Below, piece after piece: positions 32,538-40,235 of a DNA stretch of 40,235 bases. A program made the position numbers and the translations under genes. A model generated the notes under the pieces. That model did no database searches and was not told the DNA's origin. It saw nothing but the letters and a program-made list of their open reading frames with translations. The stretch comes from an uncultured Muribaculaceae bacterium (GTDB lineage: Bacteria; Bacteroidota; Bacteroidia; Bacteroidales; Muribaculaceae): NCBI GenBank assembly GCA_934663645.1, contig CAKUKR010000013.1, forward strand, positions 1-40,235. The letters are read 5' to 3'. The stretch's first letter is position 1, and the number at the start of each line of letters is the position of its first letter.

Positions 32538-33987
32538 CGCCAATGTGTCGATGTTCCGGTCAATAGACTGGCTTACGATAGTCCTGTACCTGATACTTGT
32601 CATCACAGGCGCTGTGAGCATCTATGCCGCAAGCTACGACTTTGACAATGCCAGCCTGTTTGACCTCTCCGAGTTCTCGGGCAAGCAGTTCCTGTGGATA
32701 GGGCTGTCGCTGATATTGGGCTGCTCGATTATGTTGCTGGACTACAGGCTGTATGAGGCGTATGCCTATCCGATATACGGGTGCGTGCTGCTGTTGCTGC
32801 TTGTCACCATATTCGTCGCCCCGGACATCAAGGGGTCTCGCTCGTGGCTGTCATTCGGGCCGGTGAGTTTGCAGCCGGCAGAGTTCGGCAAGTTCGCCAC
32901 GGCGTTGGCTCTGGCGAAGCTGTTTGACTCAAGCGACTTCAGGCTAAACGCCAAGCTGAGCAATTATTTCCGGGCCTTTGTCATCATATTCGTCCCGATT
33001 ATCCTTATCCTCTTGCAGAAGGAGACAGGCAGCGCGTTGGTCTACTTCGCGCTTGTGCTGGTGCTTTACCGCGAGGGTATGAGCGGGTTGATACTCTTTG
33101 CGATAGTGATGGCAGTGACGTATTTTGTCGTGGCGGTGAAATATTCCACGCCGCTTATACTCGGCATACCGGCTGGCGAGTTCACCGTGTTCCTGCTCAT
33201 AACGGCGGTGTTCATTGCGATGCTTCGTTTCTATTGCCGTGACTATTATTGCACACGCAATGTAGCTTTCGGTTTCCTTGGCGGCGGCGCAGTGGTGACG
33301 GTGCTGGAGCTGTGCGGCATACACATCAACGGCACGCTGTTTTTCATCATCATGCTTTTAGGTGCCGGCATTTATGTCGCCATCACCATGCTGCACCACC
33401 GCATACACAAATACGCCGTCACGCTCAGTTTCATGCTCGCCTCGGTATGCTTCCTGTTTTCAGTCAACTATGTCTTCGGGCACGTTCTTCAGCCGCACCA
33501 GCAGATTCGCATTAAGGTTGCCGTCGGCATCGAGGATGACCTGAAGAAGCACGGCTACAACGTCAACCAGTCCAAGATAGCCATAGGCTCGGGCGGCTTG
33601 ACCGGCAAGGGCTTTCTCAACGGCACTCAGACCAAGCTGAAATATGTGCCTGAACAGCATACCGACTTCATTTTCTGCACCATAGGAGAGGAAGAAGGCT
33701 TTGTAGGCACCGTTGCGCTGCTTGCCGTGTTCCTTGCACTGATATTGCGTATCATACACATTGCCGAGCGGCAGCATACCGCCTTCGGGCGCGTCTACGC
33801 CTACTGTGTAGTGTCGTATCTGATACTGCATCTGGCTGTAAATGTGGGCATGGTGATAGGACTGTGCCCTGTCATAGGCATACCATTGCCGTTCCTTAGC
33901 TACGGCGGCTCGTCGTTATGGGGATTTACCATATTGATTTTCATACTGTTGCGCATTGATGCTTCGCGCAAGGAACGTCATACATGA
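32518..33987 (+). CDS. rodA: Rod shape-determining SEDS glycosyltransferase RodA
   Basis: A 489-residue polytopic membrane protein of the SEDS family that polymerises lipid II during elongation with MrdA. Family landmarks are GSRSWLSFGPVSLQPAEFGKF, LQKETGSALVYFALVLVLYREG, the periplasmic VPEQHTDFIFCTIGEEEGFVG and GLCPVIGIPLPFLSYGGSS. It is longer than the ~370-residue E. coli protein through a central insertion, which is usual for Bacteroidetes. It is the last gene of the cluster; no T-run terminator was found after it. Confidence 0.95.
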   Translation: MAKTNTDANVSMFRSIDWLTIVLYLILVITGAVSIYAASYDFDNASLFDLSEFSGKQFLWIGLSLILGCSIMLLDYRLYEAYAYPIYGCVLLLLLVTIFVAPDIKGSRSWLSFGPVSLQPAEFGKFATALALAKLFDSSDFRLNAKLSNYFRAFVIIFVPIILILLQKETGSALVYFALVLVLYREGMSGLILFAIVMAVTYFVVAVKYSTPLILGIPAGEFTVFLLITAVFIAMLRFYCRDYYCTRNVAFGFLGGGAVVTVLELCGIHINGTLFFIIMLLGAGIYVAITMLHHRIHKYAVTLSFMLASVCFLFSVNYVFGHVLQPHQQIRIKVAVGIEDDLKKHGYNVNQSKIAIGSGGLTGKGFLNGTQTKLKYVPEQHTDFIFCTIGEEEGFVGTVALLAVFLALILRIIHIAERQHTAFGRVYAYCVVSYLILHLAVNVGMVIGLCPVIGIPLPFLSYGGSSLWGFTILIFILLRIDASRKERHT

Positions 33988-34076
33988 TGCAAAATGAGTT
34001 TTTTTGATGTGCATATTCACTCCAACAGACGGCACATTGCCGTGGCTCTGACACAAACAATGTCAAAAAAAATTAG

Positions 34077-34084
34077 TAATTTCG
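34077..34084 (+). promoter_or_regulatory. Possible -7 box of hisS
   Basis: TAATTTCG, one mismatch from TAnnTTTG, 26 nt before the hisS ATG after an A8 tract. The -33 element is absent. Confidence 0.35.
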
Positions 34085-34110
34085 CAGTCTGAACAGTTAC
34101 TTATCAGATT

Positions 34111-35475
34111 ATGGCACAGAAACCGTCTATCCCCAAGGGAACTCGCGACTTCGGCCCCGTGGAGATGTCGCGACGCAACTATATATTCGACACCATTTCA
34201 CGCGCTTTCCGCCTGTACGGGTATGAGGAAATCCAGACCCCGTCAATGGAGAACCTGTCGACGCTTATGGGCAAGTACGGCGAGGAGGGCGACAAGCTTC
34301 TTTTCAAGATACTCAACTCCGGTGACTACCTGCGTGGCATCAGCGACGAGCAGCTGGCTGGCCGTGATACGGCTCACCTGACCGGCGCACTCTGCGAGAA
34401 GGGGCTGCGCTATGACCTGACTGTGCCGTTTGCACGCTATGTGGTGCAGCACCGGGGAGAGTTGCAGATGCCGTTCAAACGCTACCAGATACAGCCCGTA
34501 TGGCGTGCCGACAGGCCGCAGAAGGGACGTTACCGCGAGTTCTACCAGTGCGACGCGGATGTCGTAGGCTCTGACTCGCTCAGCAACGAGGTTGAACTGC
34601 TGTCGCTGCTGGACTATGTGTTCGGACAGCTCGGCATACGCATCGCCGTCAAGGTGAACAACCGCAAGATACTCTCCGGCATCGGCGAGGTTATCGGCCA
34701 TGCAGACAAGATAGTTGACATCACCGTCGCCATTGACAAGATAGACAAAATCGGCCTCGATGCCGTATGCGACGAACTGCGCAGCAAGGGCATAGACGAG
34801 GATGCCATCAGGCAGCTCGTCCCGGTGCTCGAGCTTTCTGGCTCAAACGCCGACAAGATTGCCGCTATGCGCAGCATGCTTTCAGCCTCGCAGGAGGGTA
34901 TGCTCGGCATGGACGAGTTGCAAACGGTTGTGAGCGGATTTGACGCGCTTGGCCATACGGCAGAGCTGCAGGTTGACCTGTCGCTTGCCCGCGGACTGAA
35001 CTACTATACAGGCACTATCATCGAGGTCAAGGCTCTCGATGTGGAAATAGGCAGCATCTCCGGAGGCGGCCGCTATGACAACCTGACCGGCGTGTTCGGC
35101 GTGTCGGGACTGTCCGGCGTGGGTGTGTCCTTCGGCGCAGACCGCATCTATGACGTGCTGAACCAGCTCGACCTGTACCCCGAGGCTGTCAATGCCGGCG
35201 TGCAGGTGCTCTTTGCCAACTTTGGCGAGCGCGAGGGGGCAGAGGCCATGAAATGCGCCGACGCATTGCGCCGCAGCGGCACAGCCGCAATGGTATATCC
35301 CGACGCTGCCAAGATGAAGAAGCAGATGAGCTACGCCAACGCCAAGGGCATACCGTATGTCGCCATAATAGGCGAGGAGGAGCTTGCCGGCGGTGTTGTC
35401 ACCCTCAAGAATATGGTGAACGGCTCGCAAGAGCAGATACCCATGGGCGAACTTGCTCAGAGGCTCGGACAGTGA
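34111..35475 (+). CDS. hisS: Histidyl-tRNA synthetase
   Basis: A 454-residue class II synthetase charging tRNA-His. The N-terminus [12 protein letters not shown] is typical. Motif 2 with its substrate-contacting residues is [14 protein letters not shown], histidine motifs include [10 protein letters not shown] and [12 protein letters not shown], and the class II motif 3 lies in [15 protein letters not shown]. The C-terminal anticodon-binding domain follows ([18 protein letters not shown] to the end). The aspartate kinase gene starts 64 bp later without an obvious promoter. Confidence 0.96.
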   Translation: MAQKPSIPKGTRDFGPVEMSRRNYIFDTISRAFRLYGYEEIQTPSMENLSTLMGKYGEEGDKLLFKILNSGDYLRGISDEQLAGRDTAHLTGALCEKGLRYDLTVPFARYVVQHRGELQMPFKRYQIQPVWRADRPQKGRYREFYQCDADVVGSDSLSNEVELLSLLDYVFGQLGIRIAVKVNNRKILSGIGEVIGHADKIVDITVAIDKIDKIGLDAVCDELRSKGIDEDAIRQLVPVLELSGSNADKIAAMRSMLSASQEGMLGMDELQTVVSGFDALGHTAELQVDLSLARGLNYYTGTIIEVKALDVEIGSISGGGRYDNLTGVFGVSGLSGVGVSFGADRIYDVLNQLDLYPEAVNAGVQVLFANFGEREGAEAMKCADALRRSGTAAMVYPDAAKMKKQMSYANAKGIPYVAIIGEEELAGGVVTLKNMVNGSQEQIPMGELAQRLGQ

Positions 35476-35539
35476 CACGTTGCCTCGCAGGCACGCACAA
35501 CACGCATAACGGACAGCAACACACCATCATACAGAGCAG

Positions 35540-36946
35540 ATGAAGGTTTTGAAATTCGGTGGGACTTCGGTCGGCACAGTCCGCAGTCTCGAGAATGTGA
35601 AGAAGATAGTTGAGGGCATCGGCGGCCAGGTGATAGTGGTCGTTTCCGCGCTCGGCGGACTGACAGACCGCCTGATAGCGTCTGCCGAAATGGCTCGCCG
35701 CCATGACAGCGGCTATGAGTCGGAGCTGGAGACAATGACGCGCCGGCACCATGAGATAATCGATGCTCTCGTGCCGCCATCCCGCCGTGATGATGTGAAA
35801 GCCCGCGTTGACTCCCTCCTTGCCGAACTCAGCCGCATTTATGACGGAGTGGCGATGCTCGGCGAACTGACTGAACGCACGCAGGACAGTATAGTCAGCT
35901 TCGGAGAGAGGATGTCGAGCATTGTCGTCGCCAACATCATCAGCGGCGCAAGGCACTACAATTCCCCTGACTTCATCAAGACCGAAAAATGGTTCAACAA
36001 GAACATTGCCGACACCGACTTGACAACTAGCCTCATACGCCGCACTTTCGGCGACGGCGATTTCAGCATAGCCGTGACAGGAGGCTTCATCTCAACAGAC
36101 CGCGACAGCGGCGAGATAACAAACCTCGGACGCGGCGGAAGCGACTACACCGCCGCGCTGATAGCAGCGGCTCTCGATGCCGAAGTGCTGGAGATTTGGA
36201 CTGACGTGGACGGGTTTATGACAGCCGACCCGAGGCTCATTCCCGAGGCGCGTGTAGTTGGCCACATGACTTTCATCGAGAGCATGGAGCTTTGCACCAT
36301 GGGCGCAAAGGTGATATATCCGCCGACGATTTATCCCGTGTTCCACAAGAACATACCTATACGTATACTCAACACGTTCAACCCTAGTGCCGAGGGGACG
36401 TGGGTGACGGACAATTCGCGTCCTGACGACATGGCGGTCAAGGGTATTTCCTCCATACGCAACACCACGCTCATACGTGTGGACGGCTCCTCGCCAGCCG
36501 GACCGGACGGCGAGGACATCAACTCGCGCACATACAACGCGATGACCAAGAACGGTGTCAACGTATACCTGGTCAACAGCCTCGACAGCAGCGCGTTCAC
36601 ATTTGCCGTCAACGCAGCGGACAGCGGCAATGCCGTCAAGGTATTGACCGACGAGTTCAGCCCCGAACTCTCGCGCGGCGAATTGGAAAACATATCCGCC
36701 ACGTACCGCCTTGCCACCATAGCTGTGGTAGGAGAGAAGATGCACTCCCGCCCGCTGTTGCTGCCCCGGCTGGTGGCATTGCTTGCCGGCGCCGGCATCA
36801 AGATACATGCCACTTCAGACGGCTCGTCTGACACCACAATCTCGCTTGTGGTGAGCGCAGACCGCAGCGATGAGGCCATACGGCTGATACATGACCGCAT
36901 CTATTGTGACAACGACAATGCGAATGGCGATGCGTTTTCCCATTGA
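35540..36946 (+). CDS. Aspartate kinase (monofunctional)
   Basis: A 468-residue enzyme phosphorylating aspartate for lysine, threonine and methionine synthesis. The kinase domain has KFGGTSVG (5-12), VVVSALGGLTDRL, the SFGERMSS segment, TGGFISTDRDSGEITNLGRGGSDYTAALIA, and WTDVDGFMTADPRLIPEA. Two ACT regulatory domains follow from about residue 310 (GISSIRNTTLIRVDGSS, then ATIAVVGEKMHSRPLLLPRLVALLAGAGIKI), so end-product feedback is likely. There is no homoserine dehydrogenase part. Which of the LysC-type isoenzymes it is cannot be told from sequence. Confidence 0.93.
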   Translation: MKVLKFGGTSVGTVRSLENVKKIVEGIGGQVIVVVSALGGLTDRLIASAEMARRHDSGYESELETMTRRHHEIIDALVPPSRRDDVKARVDSLLAELSRIYDGVAMLGELTERTQDSIVSFGERMSSIVVANIISGARHYNSPDFIKTEKWFNKNIADTDLTTSLIRRTFGDGDFSIAVTGGFISTDRDSGEITNLGRGGSDYTAALIAAALDAEVLEIWTDVDGFMTADPRLIPEARVVGHMTFIESMELCTMGAKVIYPPTIYPVFHKNIPIRILNTFNPSAEGTWVTDNSRPDDMAVKGISSIRNTTLIRVDGSSPAGPDGEDINSRTYNAMTKNGVNVYLVNSLDSSAFTFAVNAADSGNAVKVLTDEFSPELSRGELENISATYRLATIAVVGEKMHSRPLLLPRLVALLAGAGIKIHATSDGSSDTTISLVVSADRSDEAIRLIHDRIYCDNDNANGDAFSH

Positions 36947-37000
36947 GATGCAATTTTGGTCAAAAAGAGAACATAATCAATACGGCTGGGATTTTTGTTG

Positions 37001-37008
37001 TAACTTTA
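37001..37008 (+). promoter_or_regulatory. Possible -7 box of the mlaE-mlaF operon
   Basis: TAACTTTA, one mismatch from consensus, 68 nt before the mlaE ATG, with no TTG at the right distance upstream. Confidence 0.35.
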
Positions 37009-37076
37009 CAAGTTCAACAGCTGTTGCCGGCAACGGGGCTTCCCGCGTTTGACAAACAAAAAACTCGCATACAGAT

Positions 37077-37823
37077 ATGCTTATATCCTCCATACGGTCA
37101 TTCGGGCGTTACTGCCTGTTCCTGACACAAGTGTTCCGCTGGCCAGACAAGTGGGGCGTGACACTGAAAAACACCGTGTTTGAAATCAGCAAGCTCGGCG
37201 TGGACTCCATTCCCCTGGTCATCATCATCTCGATATTCATAGGCGCGGTAATCACCATACAGATGACCCTCAACATCGTCTCGCCGCTGATACCGTCATA
37301 CTCCACCGGCCTTGCCACTCGCGAGATATTGCTGCTGGAGTTCTCCTCCTCGATATTGTCGCTGATACTTGCCGGCAAGGTGGGCAGCAACATAGCCTCC
37401 GAAATCGGCACTATGCGTGTGACCGAACAGATTGACGCGCTCGACATAATGGGCATAAACAGCGCAAACTACATTGTCCTGCCCAAGATAGTCGGGTTTG
37501 TTCTGTTCGTCCCCGTCCTGTGTGTCCTCTCCATGTTCATGGGGCTGTTGGGCGGCTGGTGCGTGGCGCGGTTCACCGATATGCTGTCTGTTGAGAACTA
37601 TGTCTACGGCATACAGACGTTCTTCACCGAGTGGTATGTATGGTACGGCATCATCAAGACGTACTTTTTCGCGTTCATCATAACAAGCGTGGCGGCATAT
37701 TACGGCTACTACGTCAAGGGAGGCGCGCTCGAAGTGGGCAAGGCAAGTACCTCGGCTGTCGTGTCAAGCTCGATACTCATTCTGCTTGCCGACGTGATAC
37801 TCACAAAACTTCTGCTGCAATGA
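37077..37823 (+). CDS. mlaE: MlaE-type phospholipid ABC transporter permease
   Basis: A 248-residue permease with an N-terminal interfacial helix and about five membrane helices. MlaE/YrbE signatures include FIGAVITIQMTLNI, LAGKVGSNIASEIGTMRVTEQIDALDIMGIN and the C-terminal VKGGALEVGKASTSAVVSSSILILLADVILTKLL. With the MlaF ATPase it moves phospholipids between the membranes. Its stop overlaps the mlaF start (ATGA), showing coupling. The MCE-domain partner (MlaD) is not in the window. Confidence 0.93.
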   Translation: MLISSIRSFGRYCLFLTQVFRWPDKWGVTLKNTVFEISKLGVDSIPLVIIISIFIGAVITIQMTLNIVSPLIPSYSTGLATREILLLEFSSSILSLILAGKVGSNIASEIGTMRVTEQIDALDIMGINSANYIVLPKIVGFVLFVPVLCVLSMFMGLLGGWCVARFTDMLSVENYVYGIQTFFTEWYVWYGIIKTYFFAFIITSVAAYYGYYVKGGALEVGKASTSAVVSSSILILLADVILTKLLLQ

Positions 37824-38590
37824 TACAGGCAAATCAAGTAAGCAAATGGTTTGACGGCGTGCAGGTGCTCCATGACATCAACGCCACTTTCGACACAGGC
37901 AAGACCAACCTCATAATCGGCCAGAGCGGGTCGGGCAAGACCGTGTTCATGAAATGCCTCATAGGGCTGCTCACCCCCGAGGAGGGCGAAATATACTATG
38001 ACGAGCGTCCGTTCACGCAGATGACCGCGCAGCAGCGCAAGGAGCTGCGCATGGAGATAGGCATGCTTTTCCAGGGCTCGGCTCTGTTTGACAACGAGAC
38101 TGTGCTAGGCAATGTCATGTTCCCCCTCAAGATGTTCAGCCCCATGTCGCGGCAGGAGCAAATAGAGCGCGCACAGTTCTGCATACGCCGTGTGGGACTG
38201 GAGAATGCGGACAACAAGTACCCCTCGGAAATCTCCGGCGGTATGCAGAAGCGTGTCGCCATTGCGCGTGCCATTGCCCTCAACCCCAAATACCTGTTCT
38301 GCGACGAGCCGAACTCAGGCCTCGACCCGAAAACGTCTATCCTCATCGACGAGCTGCTCTCCGACATTACCCACGAGTACGGCATCACGACCGTCATCAA
38401 CACGCACGACATGAACTCCGTGCTGGGAATAGGGGAGAACATCATCTTCATCAACAAGGGGCATTGCGACTGGACGGGTACCGACAAGACCATTTTCCGC
38501 AGCACAAGCGGTTCTCTCAACGACTTCGTGTTTGCCTCCAAGCTGTTCCAGCAGGTGAAGAAATACCTCGAAAGCGAGTATGCTGGATGA
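37820..38590 (+). CDS. mlaF: MlaF-type ABC transporter ATPase
   Basis: A 256-residue ABC ATPase with Walker A GQSGSGKT (about 34-41), Q-loop in GMLFQGSALFD, the signature SGGMQKRVAIARA, Walker B YLFCDEPNSGLDP and switch histidine NTHDMN. Start ATG at 37820 overlaps the mlaE stop; an open frame reaches back to 37631 but those codons overlap mlaE and are not ABC-like. Its 3' end overlaps the next gene by 11 nt. Confidence 0.94.
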   Translation: MIQANQVSKWFDGVQVLHDINATFDTGKTNLIIGQSGSGKTVFMKCLIGLLTPEEGEIYYDERPFTQMTAQQRKELRMEIGMLFQGSALFDNETVLGNVMFPLKMFSPMSRQEQIERAQFCIRRVGLENADNKYPSEISGGMQKRVAIARAIALNPKYLFCDEPNSGLDPKTSILIDELLSDITHEYGITTVINTHDMNSVLGIGENIIFINKGHCDWTGTDKTIFRSTSGSLNDFVFASKLFQQVKKYLESEYAG

Positions 38591-39329
38591 CAGTCGGCTG
38601 AAAATATCGGTAATTGGTTCGGGCAACGTCGCCTTCCACCTGATGAAAGCGTGGAGTGTTGCCGCCGACGTGACGCAGGTGCCTCCGCGCACGCTAGAGG
38701 GATTGCCTGATGACAGCGACATATATATCATATCGGTCAGCGACAACGCAATAGCGGGCGTTGCCTCGCGGCTCTGTCATCTGCCGGGCATTGTTGCCCA
38801 CACCTCCGGCACAACGCCCATGTCGGTGCTTTCTGAGGCTGGTGTGCAACGCCCGGGAGTGCTGTACCCCTTGCAGACATTCTCACGCGAAGTGCCGCTT
38901 GACTACAGCGAGATACCCGTATTCATTGAGGGCTGCAACGACGGTGTGGCAGACACGCTGCAGCGTGCCGCTGCGATGTGGTCAGGAAGCGTAACACGCT
39001 GCTCCTCTGACACCCGCTGCAAGATACACCTCGCCTCCGTGCTGGCGTGCAACTTCACCAACCATCTGTGGACGCTCGCTGAACAGCTGCTTGCCGGCGA
39101 CGCGATACCATTCGGAATACTGAAGCCGCTGATACGGCAGACCGCCGCCAAGATAGAGCGCGTTTCACCGCAGGAGGCGCAGACAGGCCCGGCACGCCGC
39201 CACGACACGCGCACCATAGCCCGGCACCTCGAAATGGCCGCCGGCAATCCTCGCCTGAAACAGATATACGCCCTCCTCTCGCAATCCATCTCCGACGCCT
39301 ATCCCGAAAACAGCGCAAATCCCCTTTGA
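38580..39329 (+). CDS. Rossmann-fold protein with DUF2520 domain
   Basis: A 249-residue protein. The N-terminal NAD(P)-binding Rossmann domain opens ISVIGSGNVAFHLMKAW and includes YIISVSDNAI and VAHTSGTTPMSVL. The C-terminal helical DUF2520 domain (from about residue 120) contains KIHLASVLACNFTNHLWTLAE. These resemble ketopantoate- or pyrroline-carboxylate-reductase-like dehydrogenases, but the substrate is unknown. The start lies inside the end of mlaF. In many Bacteroidales this gene is followed by a KdsC-like phosphatase and maf; here a methyltransferase with its own promoter comes next. Confidence 0.88.
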   Translation: MLDDSRLKISVIGSGNVAFHLMKAWSVAADVTQVPPRTLEGLPDDSDIYIISVSDNAIAGVASRLCHLPGIVAHTSGTTPMSVLSEAGVQRPGVLYPLQTFSREVPLDYSEIPVFIEGCNDGVADTLQRAAAMWSGSVTRCSSDTRCKIHLASVLACNFTNHLWTLAEQLLAGDAIPFGILKPLIRQTAAKIERVSPQEAQTGPARRHDTRTIARHLEMAAGNPRLKQIYALLSQSISDAYPENSANPL

Positions 39330-39355
39330 TGTTAGCGATTAAAGTGCTAACTTTG
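39325..39355 (+). promoter_or_regulatory. Promoter of the DNA methyltransferase gene
   Basis: TTTG (39325-39328), 19 nt, TAACTTTG (39348-39355): a full consensus match. The TTTG overlaps the stop codon (39327-39329) of the preceding gene. Confidence 0.85.
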
Positions 39356-39362
39356 CATAGTG

Positions 39363-39411
39363 TTGCCGCTATGTGGATTCCAGCCGCTTGGAAGCAGGGG
39401 TAACGCGGCAA
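39363..39411 (+). other. 5' hairpin leader of the methyltransferase mRNA
   Basis: TTGCCGC (39363-39369) pairs with GCGGCAA (39405-39411), enclosing a second TTCC/GGAA stem. It starts almost at the predicted transcription start, so the mRNA would begin with a stem, 22 nt before the ATG at 39433. It may stabilise the mRNA or control expression. Confidence 0.5.
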
Positions 39412-39432
39412 AATTACTTTTATCAAGTTGAT

Positions 39433-40235
39433 ATGGCAAGCAAACACGACATCAGTTTTTTTGAGAACAAGGTATTTGAGGCGGATTGCCTGGATATCAT
39501 GCCGATGATGCCTGATCATTCCGTAGACATGGTATTGTGCGACTTGCCGTATGGTACAACGCAAAACAAATGGGATTCAGTCATTGACTTGCAAAGGCTA
39601 TGGGCGGAATATGCCCGCATTGTCAAGGACAACGGAGCTATTGTGCTTACGTCGCAGGGGCTGTTTACTGCCAAGCTGATACTCAGCAAGGAGGATTGGT
39701 TCCGGTACAAGATAGTATGGATAAAGTCTAAATCCACCAATTTCCTCAACGCCAAGAAGCAGCCGCTCCGCAAGCACGAGGACATTTGCATATTCTACAA
39801 GTCGCAACCTACCTACAACCCCCAGATGACCCATGGGGAGAGTTATGACAAAGGGGTGCGCAAGGATCAGTTTACCGGAAGTTACGGCGATTTTAAGCCG
39901 TCCCACGTGAAAAGTGACGGTCTGAGATACCCCAATGATGTCGTGTGCTTTGAGGAGGACAATGCCGACGACTACGTATATGTGAAGACTGCGGAAGCGG
40001 AAGGCCGCGTGTATCATCCTACACAAAAGCCGGTTGAGCTTGGGCGGTATCTCGTCAAGACATTCTCCAACCGTGGAGACATAATCCTCGACAACGCTTG
40101 CGGCAGCGGCAGTTTTCTGGTTGCCGCAGCCCTCGAAGGCCGCAGATACATAGGCATAGAAAAGAACCAGAATGTGATGTTGCACAAGACCAAGGCAACT
40201 GACTACATAAAGGTTTGCCATGAGCGTCTCCGCAA
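39433..40235 (+). CDS. Orphan DNA methyltransferase, beta class (partial, runs off the right edge)
   Basis: 267 codons are visible from ATG 39433 with no stop before the window ends. Catalytic motif IV is CDLPYG (about residues 36-41, a DPPY variant), and the SAM-binding motif I is ILDNACGSGSFL (about 216-227), with YHPTQKP just before it. The order IV to I marks a beta-class amino-methyltransferase making N6-methyladenine or N4-methylcytosine. There is no target domain by which to name the site, and no restriction enzyme is in view. Such DLPYG enzymes are common in phages and mobile regions. It has its own promoter and hairpin leader, and it replaces the genes usually found after DUF2520, which suggests acquisition. 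Confidence 0.85.
   Translation, partial: MASKHDISFFENKVFEADCLDIMPMMPDHSVDMVLCDLPYGTTQNKWDSVIDLQRLWAEYARIVKDNGAIVLTSQGLFTAKLILSKEDWFRYKIVWIKSKSTNFLNAKKQPLRKHEDICIFYKSQPTYNPQMTHGESYDKGVRKDQFTGSYGDFKPSHVKSDGLRYPNDVVCFEEDNADDYVYVKTAEAEGRVYHPTQKPVELGRYLVKTFSNRGDIILDNACGSGSFLVAAALEGRRYIGIEKNQNVMLHKTKATDYIKVCHERLR

Noticed and set aside
34025..34070. Terminator after rodA (ACGGC/GCCGT and TGACA/TGTCA hairpins)
   Set aside because: The stems are 5 bp and are followed by mixed sequence or by A's rather than T's on the plus strand.

Overview
The window looks like a chromosomal segment of a gut-type Bacteroidales bacterium. Several signs support this. Many genes are preceded by the Bacteroidetes sigma-factor promoter (TTTG or TTG, 19-21 nt, TAnnTTTG). 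Two secreted proteins end in type IX-secretion-like sorting tails, and there is a BspA-type leucine-rich-repeat protein. DUF4293 and DUF4491 membrane proteins are present, and gyrA is followed by a periplasmic TPR gene. Base composition and gene content would fit Muribaculaceae, but that rank is an inference.

Left third (1-10.5 kb), accessory-rich: a DUF3800 protein, then a duplicated module on the minus strand. The module consists of a promoter, a long structured leader RNA ending in an intrinsic terminator, a small C-terminally anchored membrane protein of unknown function and, in the second copy only, a 698-residue surface LRR protein. In the first copy the LRR gene is reduced to a 3' scar. 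The two leader RNAs differ in sequence but keep their stems by compensatory changes, and their closing stem crosses the terminator stem, as in a riboswitch or attenuator. This is the best candidate for something undescribed. A NERD-domain membrane protein follows, then small housekeeping genes (DUF4293, tpiA, SPOR, folE, SIMPL). Five ~95-bp inverted-repeat elements resembling REPINs lie in the gaps between 2.1 and 10.5 kb.

Middle (10.5-22.4 kb): a four-gene minus-strand run encodes an AAA ATPase and an HNH nuclease (a Septu-like PtuA/PtuB pair), a patatin-like lipase and a cytoplasmic GH13 alpha-amylase. A large PKD-domain secreted protein follows, then a divergent GtrA-DUF4491 pair, clpC and a short-chain dehydrogenase.

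Right part (22.6-39.3 kb), conserved core on the plus strand: gyrA-TPR, purH, the cell-shape operon mreB-mreC-mreD-mrdA-rodA with overlapping genes, hisS, an aspartate kinase, and a lipid-transport permease/ATPase pair (mlaE-mlaF) overlapping a DUF2520 Rossmann gene. The right edge cuts an orphan beta-class DNA methyltransferase with its own strong promoter and a hairpin leader.

The core genes serve DNA topology, purine, folate and glycolytic metabolism, wall elongation and envelope lipid transport. The accessory genes serve surface display, defence and DNA modification.
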